From Candidatus Woesearchaeota archaeon (GTDB lineage: Archaea; Nanobdellota; Nanobdellia; Woesearchaeales; WJKL01), in NCBI GenBank assembly GCA_019322455.1, contig JAHWIT010000038.1, positions 1 through 7,689 of the forward strand: DNA of 7,689 bases. The letters run 5' to 3'. Under the pieces are notes generated by a model. That model did not search any database and was not told the DNA's origin. It was given only the letters and a program-made list of their open reading frames with translations. Of this stretch, positions 4,172-7,689 are shown piece after piece. The translations under genes were made by a program, and so were the position numbers. Positions within the stretch are counted from its first letter, which is position 1; the number at the start of each line of letters is the position of its first letter.

Positions 4172-6667
4172 ATGAGAGAAAAAGAGGTTGGTGTCTTAAT
4201 TATTAAGGCATTCATTCTAGTTGTCATAGTTATTACACCCTTTGTTTATGCTGCCCCAAATGCAGAAGTTAACTTAACTCCTATTGATATATACGAAACA
4301 AATGAAAAATTCTTTAACCTGACAATAAACAATTTATTTGGAAACGAGCCTATAAAAGAAATCAGAGTAAGCATGCCTGGCTTTGAAATAACTAATGCAG
4401 TTGATTTCTTAGGATGGGACAATACATTCTCTGATTCAAGCATAAGATGGTATAATGGTAATATTGAAACAAATATCTTTGGAGCATTATTTCTATATAA
4501 TGCTAAAGCAGATTTTGTAACTAATGATACAACCTCAGCTGTTGAAATAACAACAGAAGGAGATGCTCTAGAAGAAACAACCTACACAATATCAGTTGAA
4601 ATAAAAAATGATAATACAGGCCCATTGCTTTCAAACAGCATTCCTGAAGATGGAAGCTTCTTAAGAACAAATATGATTGATCAGGAAATCTCAATTCATG
4701 CAGAAGATCCTGAAACAGGAATTAATACTGCAAGATTTGATTATTGGAATTGCAATGATATAAATAATACTGATTATATTGTTTTAAACTGCCAAAACAA
4801 CACCTGCTCAAACCAATTAGATTTATTAGATTATGAAGAAGGAGATCTTATGTGTTTTGAATTTATTGTTCATAACTATGCTTTAGAATCATCTTCTTTA
4901 ACTGGCTCTGTAGGTTTTGATGGCACACCCCCATCAGTAACCTTAATTGCTCCAGAAAACAATGAATATGGAAGCACTAATACAATATTCTCATTTAATG
5001 CAACAGACAACCTAGCTCCAGAATTAACATGCAGCCTAATTATAGATGATGAAGTAATTGATTCAGTAGCAGCTAACAATGGAGAATTAACCACTACAAC
5101 ATATAATATGGAAAATGTTTCTGAAGGAAATTATTTATGGAAAATAACCTGCACTGATTTTGTTGGCTTGTCAGCAGATTCAGAAACAAGAAATATTATT
5201 ATTGATAAAACACCTCCAGAAATAACATTAAACAGCCCTGAAAACAATTCAACAATTGGAGATAATGTAATTATTGATATTGATGTTATAGATAATTATG
5301 GATTATATGCTGTAAATTACAGTGATAGCTTAAACAGTTCAGAGCTTCCAGAAGGAACAAACATAATAACTGTAACTGCAGTAGATTGGGCTGGAAATAC
5401 AGCAGAAACTGAATTTACATTTATTGTAGATAAAACACCTCCTGAAATAGCCATAATTACTCCTCCAGACAACACAAGCTCAGATGTGCATGTAAACCTT
5501 GTATTTGATATATTTGATAATCTAGATAATGAATTAGACTGCACAATATTTGCAAATGATAACCCAGAAACAACACAGCTATTAGATACAGCTCAAATTG
5601 CAAATATAATATTAATCCTTCCAATGGATAATTATGAATGGTACATACAATGCCAAGATAATGCACAAAACTCAGTTACAACTATTCCAAGAAACTTAAA
5701 TGTAACTGATTTAACAGGTCCAGACATAATATCAGATATCATCTATGTTGCAAGAACAGAAGATTATCTCTTTGATGCAACCATAACAGACATAAGTGGA
5801 ATTGATAATGTAAACATTATCTTTGACAGCTCATCTTTAACCACAACAAATAATGGAGATACTTATTCAGGAACAATACAAACAAACATAAACCATTCAT
5901 TAGAAGAATACACTTTAACAATAACAGCAGATGATACATTAGCAAACTCAAACACATTGTATGATAGATTTACATTAATACAAGGTTATATAATTAATCT
6001 GCAATTAACACCATCACCTGCAGAGCCAGGACAACAAATAATTGTTTCTGGAACAGCTGTATTAGATGATAATGGACAAGTTCCAGAAGATTCTATTACA
6101 TTAGAGCTTCCAGATCAAACAGTTGATACATCAATAGATAATGGAACATTTGAATATACATTTGATGCTCCTGATCAAGAAGGAGAATATACAATAACTG
6201 CAACTATAATATCTTCAGAAGGATTTGAACATCAAGCATCTTCAATATTGCAAGTAGAGTTGCCTATTGTAGCTTCAGGCCAGGGCTCTTCTCATAATCC
6301 AGGCCCAAGCGGAACAACTATATATTGTGGAGATAACCTTTGCCAGACATTTGAAGATTGTGAAGATTGTCCTCAAGACTGTGGAGAATGTCCTCCAGAG
6401 CCTGTTGTAGAAGAAGAACCAGTACAAGAACCTATTACAGAAGAGCCTGTTGAAGAAGAACCTCAGCAAGAACTTCCTTCTGCAGAACCAAGAACACCAG
6501 CAGGAATAGGAGGAGCTTCATCATGGTTTAAAGATATTGCATTTAATCCATGGTCATGGACAGCAGTATTAACAATAATAACAGGATTATATACTCTATC
6601 ATTTGTAAAAACAAGACCAATTAAACCAAAACTAAATTGGGATAATTATTTTGAAAAGCGAAGATAA
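4172..6667 (+). CDS. Large Ig-like repeat surface protein with C-terminal membrane anchor
   Basis: An 831-residue exported protein. A signal peptide (about 1-28, hydrophobic core LIIKAFILVVIVITPF, cleavage probably at VYA/A) is followed by a beta-rich N-terminal domain (about 30-150). Tandem Ig-like or cadherin-like units come next, each opened by a proline motif: GTPPSV near 251, DKTPPEI at 345 and 420, and LTGPDI near 514. Paired Cys residues and NxS/NxT sites are frequent. A further Ig-like unit starts near 612 (SPAEPGQQIIVSG). CGDNLC to CGECP (719-741) is a cysteine motif like that of the metalloprotease at 1-765. A Pro/Glu-rich stalk (742-775) leads to a membrane helix (about 794-812) and a basic tail ending in EKRR. 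It is probably a cell-surface adhesin or S-layer-associated protein. The ATG is leaderless with a TATA box at 4141. The ligand is unknown. Confidence 0.88.
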   Translation: MREKEVGVLIIKAFILVVIVITPFVYAAPNAEVNLTPIDIYETNEKFFNLTINNLFGNEPIKEIRVSMPGFEITNAVDFLGWDNTFSDSSIRWYNGNIETNIFGALFLYNAKADFVTNDTTSAVEITTEGDALEETTYTISVEIKNDNTGPLLSNSIPEDGSFLRTNMIDQEISIHAEDPETGINTARFDYWNCNDINNTDYIVLNCQNNTCSNQLDLLDYEEGDLMCFEFIVHNYALESSSLTGSVGFDGTPPSVTLIAPENNEYGSTNTIFSFNATDNLAPELTCSLIIDDEVIDSVAANNGELTTTTYNMENVSEGNYLWKITCTDFVGLSADSETRNIIIDKTPPEITLNSPENNSTIGDNVIIDIDVIDNYGLYAVNYSDSLNSSELPEGTNIITVTAVDWAGNTAETEFTFIVDKTPPEIAIITPPDNTSSDVHVNLVFDIFDNLDNELDCTIFANDNPETTQLLDTAQIANIILILPMDNYEWYIQCQDNAQNSVTTIPRNLNVTDLTGPDIISDIIYVARTEDYLFDATITDISGIDNVNIIFDSSSLTTTNNGDTYSGTIQTNINHSLEEYTLTITADDTLANSNTLYDRFTLIQGYIINLQLTPSPAEPGQQIIVSGTAVLDDNGQVPEDSITLELPDQTVDTSIDNGTFEYTFDAPDQEGEYTITATIISSEGFEHQASSILQVELPIVASGQGSSHNPGPSGTTIYCGDNLCQTFEDCEDCPQDCGECPPEPVVEEEPVQEPITEEPVEEEPQQELPSAEPRTPAGIGGASSWFKDIAFNPWSWTAVLTIITGLYTLSFVKTRPIKPKLNWDNYFEKRR

Positions 6668-6677
6668 AAATGGTAAA

Positions 6678-6711
6678 AAAAATTGTTGCACAATTTTTAA
6701 ACAATTTTTTT
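6678..6711 (+). terminator. Hairpin plus T-tract after the surface protein gene
   Basis: AAAAATTGT (6678-6686) and ACAATTTTT (6690-6698) form a 9-bp stem around TGC, and seven Ts follow at 6705-6711. This should terminate the surface protein mRNA. The TTTTTAAAC inside it (6694-6702) is also the only TATA-like sequence suitably placed for the next gene, so terminator and promoter may overlap. Confidence 0.6.
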
Positions 6712-6717
6712 ACAAAA

Positions 6718-6775
6718 AGGTGCTTAGAAATCAAAGATTTCTGGCACCTCCAAAATTTAAAAAATTTTGATAGGT
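6718..6775 (+). promoter_or_regulatory. Two-state leader RNA element B, putative translational switch
   Basis: State 1: AGGTGC (6718-6723) pairs perfectly with GCACCT (6744-6749), enclosing AGAAATC (6726-6732) paired with GATTTCT (6736-6742) around AAA. State 2: ACCT (6746-6749) pairs with AGGT (6772-6775), enclosing CAAAATTT (6751-6758) paired with AAATTTTG (6762-6769) around AAA. AGGT is the only ribosome site for the ATG at 6782, 6 nt away. CACCTCC (6745-6751) is identical to the anti-Shine-Dalgarno core of archaeal 16S rRNA. Compared with element A at 1478, three base pairs of the first hairpin differ by compensatory changes. The element starts about 20 nt after a TATA-like TTTTTAAAC, as element A does. 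Confidence 0.6.
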
Positions 6776-6781
6776 AAAAAA

Positions 6782-7597
6782 ATGGTATTCGAGCAGTTTC
6801 TTGAGTCAGATAATATAAAAAAACATTATTTATTCATCTTTCTTTTAGGAATATTCTATGTTATTGTAAGTTATTTTGTTTCTGGTTATTTCTTTGAAAA
6901 AGAAATATCATTGGCAGTTGTATTTACATCTACATTATTATTAACACCTTCTATTTATACTATCATTAATATAGAAGAAAAAATACAAAGCAAACAAGGA
7001 TTAAAGCATTTCTTTCATAATCATAAAGATATCTTCAAAATATTCTTATTCTTATTCATAGGAATATTCATTGCATTTGTTATAATAGGAACTTACTCAC
7101 AAAAACCATTGTTTGATTACCAGCTCAATTTCCTAAAAACAAGAGGAGATCTATCAGGAAGCATAATCACTGACATAAATCAATACACTCCTTCTATATC
7201 TAATGTATTTGGATTAATATCTCAGAATCTTATTGTAATTGCAATAGCCTTTGTTTTATCTGTTTTTTATGGAGCAGGTGCTCTATTCCTTATTGTATTA
7301 AATGCATCAATCTTTGCAGGCTTTATATTGCATGTAATAAAAGAAATAGGAAAAGCATTCCCAATAATTAGCTTATTCCTTATTCATCTTATTCCAGAAT
7401 TAGCAGGATTTTTAGTAGCAGCAATTGCAGGAGGCATTGTCTCAAGAGCATTAATGAAAGAAAAATTTGCAAGCCAAGGCTTTAAAAACATAATGAGAGA
7501 CGCTTTAGTTCTATTATTAATTGCAGTTGGATTAATTATAATCTCAGCATTCTTAGAAGTTTTTGTTAGTGCAAGATTAGTTAAATTTATTATATAA
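6782..7597 (+). CDS. SpoIIM-family integral membrane protein
   Basis: A 271-residue polytopic protein with about six membrane helices: 16-36, 44-62, 86-106, 149-183 (possibly two short ones), 194-222 and 241-262. The signature lies at 201-222, HLIPELAGFLVAAIAGG, with the conserved Pro-Glu (Glu206) in a membrane helix, and at 149-180, where Asn149, the GAG at 164-166 and Asn174 match the SpoIIM pattern. In endospore formers SpoIIM is part of the engulfment complex; archaea have no spores, and the archaeal members have no settled role, with transport or envelope assembly suggested. I chose ATG 6782 because AGGT is 6 nt upstream; the in-frame TTG at 6767 lies inside the leader hairpin. It follows the surface protein gene after 114 bp, which contains a terminator and leader element B. 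Confidence 0.87.
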   Translation: MVFEQFLESDNIKKHYLFIFLLGIFYVIVSYFVSGYFFEKEISLAVVFTSTLLLTPSIYTIINIEEKIQSKQGLKHFFHNHKDIFKIFLFLFIGIFIAFVIIGTYSQKPLFDYQLNFLKTRGDLSGSIITDINQYTPSISNVFGLISQNLIVIAIAFVLSVFYGAGALFLIVLNASIFAGFILHVIKEIGKAFPIISLFLIHLIPELAGFLVAAIAGGIVSRALMKEKFASQGFKNIMRDALVLLLIAVGLIIISAFLEVFVSARLVKFII

Positions 7598-7608
7598 AAA
7601 TCTGCAAG

Positions 7609-7621
7609 TTTTATATATAAC
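7609..7621 (+). promoter_or_regulatory. TATA box of the gene starting at 7641
   Basis: GTTTTATATATAAC spans this position, with its centre about 25-26 bp before ATG 7641. No ribosome site is present, so the mRNA should be leaderless. It is one of the clearest TATA boxes in the window. Confidence 0.65.
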
Positions 7622-7638
7622 TTATTTTTATTTTTTTT
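7622..7638 (+). terminator. T-rich tract after the SpoIIM-family gene
   Basis: The stretch is T-rich, with T5 and T8 runs separated by single bases. It probably ends the SpoIIM transcript. It also fills the space between the next gene's TATA box and its start codon, so read-through from upstream would be prevented just before the new start. Confidence 0.5.
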
Positions 7639-7640
7639 AT

Positions 7641-7689
7641 ATGGATATTCCAGAAGAATACAAAGGAAACATGTTTGTATCATTTTACC
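7641..7689 (+). CDS. Start of a leaderless gene, cut by the window edge
   Basis: ATG 7641 opens a frame that stays open to the window end (16 codons, beginning MDIPEEYKGNMFVSFY). Sixteen residues are too few to assign a family. The strong TATA box 25 bp upstream and the T-tract that ends the previous gene make this a credible start. The N-terminus is mildly acidic and not a signal peptide in the visible part. Confidence 0.55.
   Translation, partial: MDIPEEYKGNMFVSFY

Noticed and set aside
4009..4227. Minus-strand 72-codon ORF over the divergent promoter region
   Set aside because: It overlaps both promoters and the signal peptide of the surface protein; the signal peptidase frame with its strong ribosome site explains this stretch.
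6782..7597. Sporulation role implied by the SpoIIM name
   Set aside because: Archaea do not form endospores; the family name only records the bacterial founder.
7384..7683. Minus-strand 99-codon ORF at the window end
   Set aside because: It is antisense to the SpoIIM-family signature region, which is clearly coding on the plus strand, and it crosses that gene's stop and the next promoter.

Overview
The window looks like a piece of an AT-rich archaeal chromosome, most probably from a DPANN lineage such as Woesearchaeota or Pacearchaeota. That placement is inferred from several things: archaeal TATA boxes about 24-29 bp upstream of start codons that have no ribosome binding site (leaderless genes), GGTGA-type ribosome binding sites inside operons, a SEC11-type signal peptidase with a Ser/His centre, paired small winged-helix proteins, and secreted proteins carrying a short CGxGxC...CPxDC cysteine motif. 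No tRNA, rRNA, CRISPR array or transposase gene was seen.

Layout. 1-765 (+) is the 3' part of a secreted metzincin metalloprotease (HELGHGVGLGD plus a Met-turn). 807-962 (-) is a 51-aa ribbon-helix-helix protein and 1063-1299 (-) a 78-aa orphan; between them lies a double-hairpin element. The block 1412-2676 (+) holds a 22-bp palindrome, a BRE/TATA promoter, a leader that can fold in two mutually exclusive ways, an 86-aa winged-helix-like protein with an unusual start, a 121-aa winged-HTH regulator, a small membrane protein interrupted by an in-frame TAG, and a conserved 54-aa basic protein. On the minus strand, 2690-4019 holds a DUF5678-like protein with a degenerate zinc site, a single-pass membrane protein and a signal peptidase. 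Divergent from the peptidase, 4172-6667 (+) encodes an 831-aa surface protein with tandem Ig-like domains, the same cysteine motif as the protease, and a C-terminal anchor. 6782-7597 (+) is a SpoIIM-family membrane protein with the second copy of the two-state leader. 7641-7689 is the start of a further leaderless gene.

How it fits together. Half of the window is envelope biology: a secreted protease, a large anchored surface protein, a signal peptidase and a polytopic membrane protein. The other half is small DNA-binding proteins. The most interesting non-coding signal is a repeated leader architecture at 1478-1534 and 6718-6775. In each, a CACCU segment (an anti-Shine-Dalgarno mimic) can pair either with an upstream (A)GGUG around one hairpin or with the downstream AGGU(G) ribosome binding site around a second hairpin. 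Stem sequences differ between the copies while pairing is kept, and both copies begin about 20 nt downstream of a TATA-like element. A related double hairpin without the third arm lies at 991-1038. This could be a translational switch family or a dispersed palindromic repeat; the sequence alone does not settle which.
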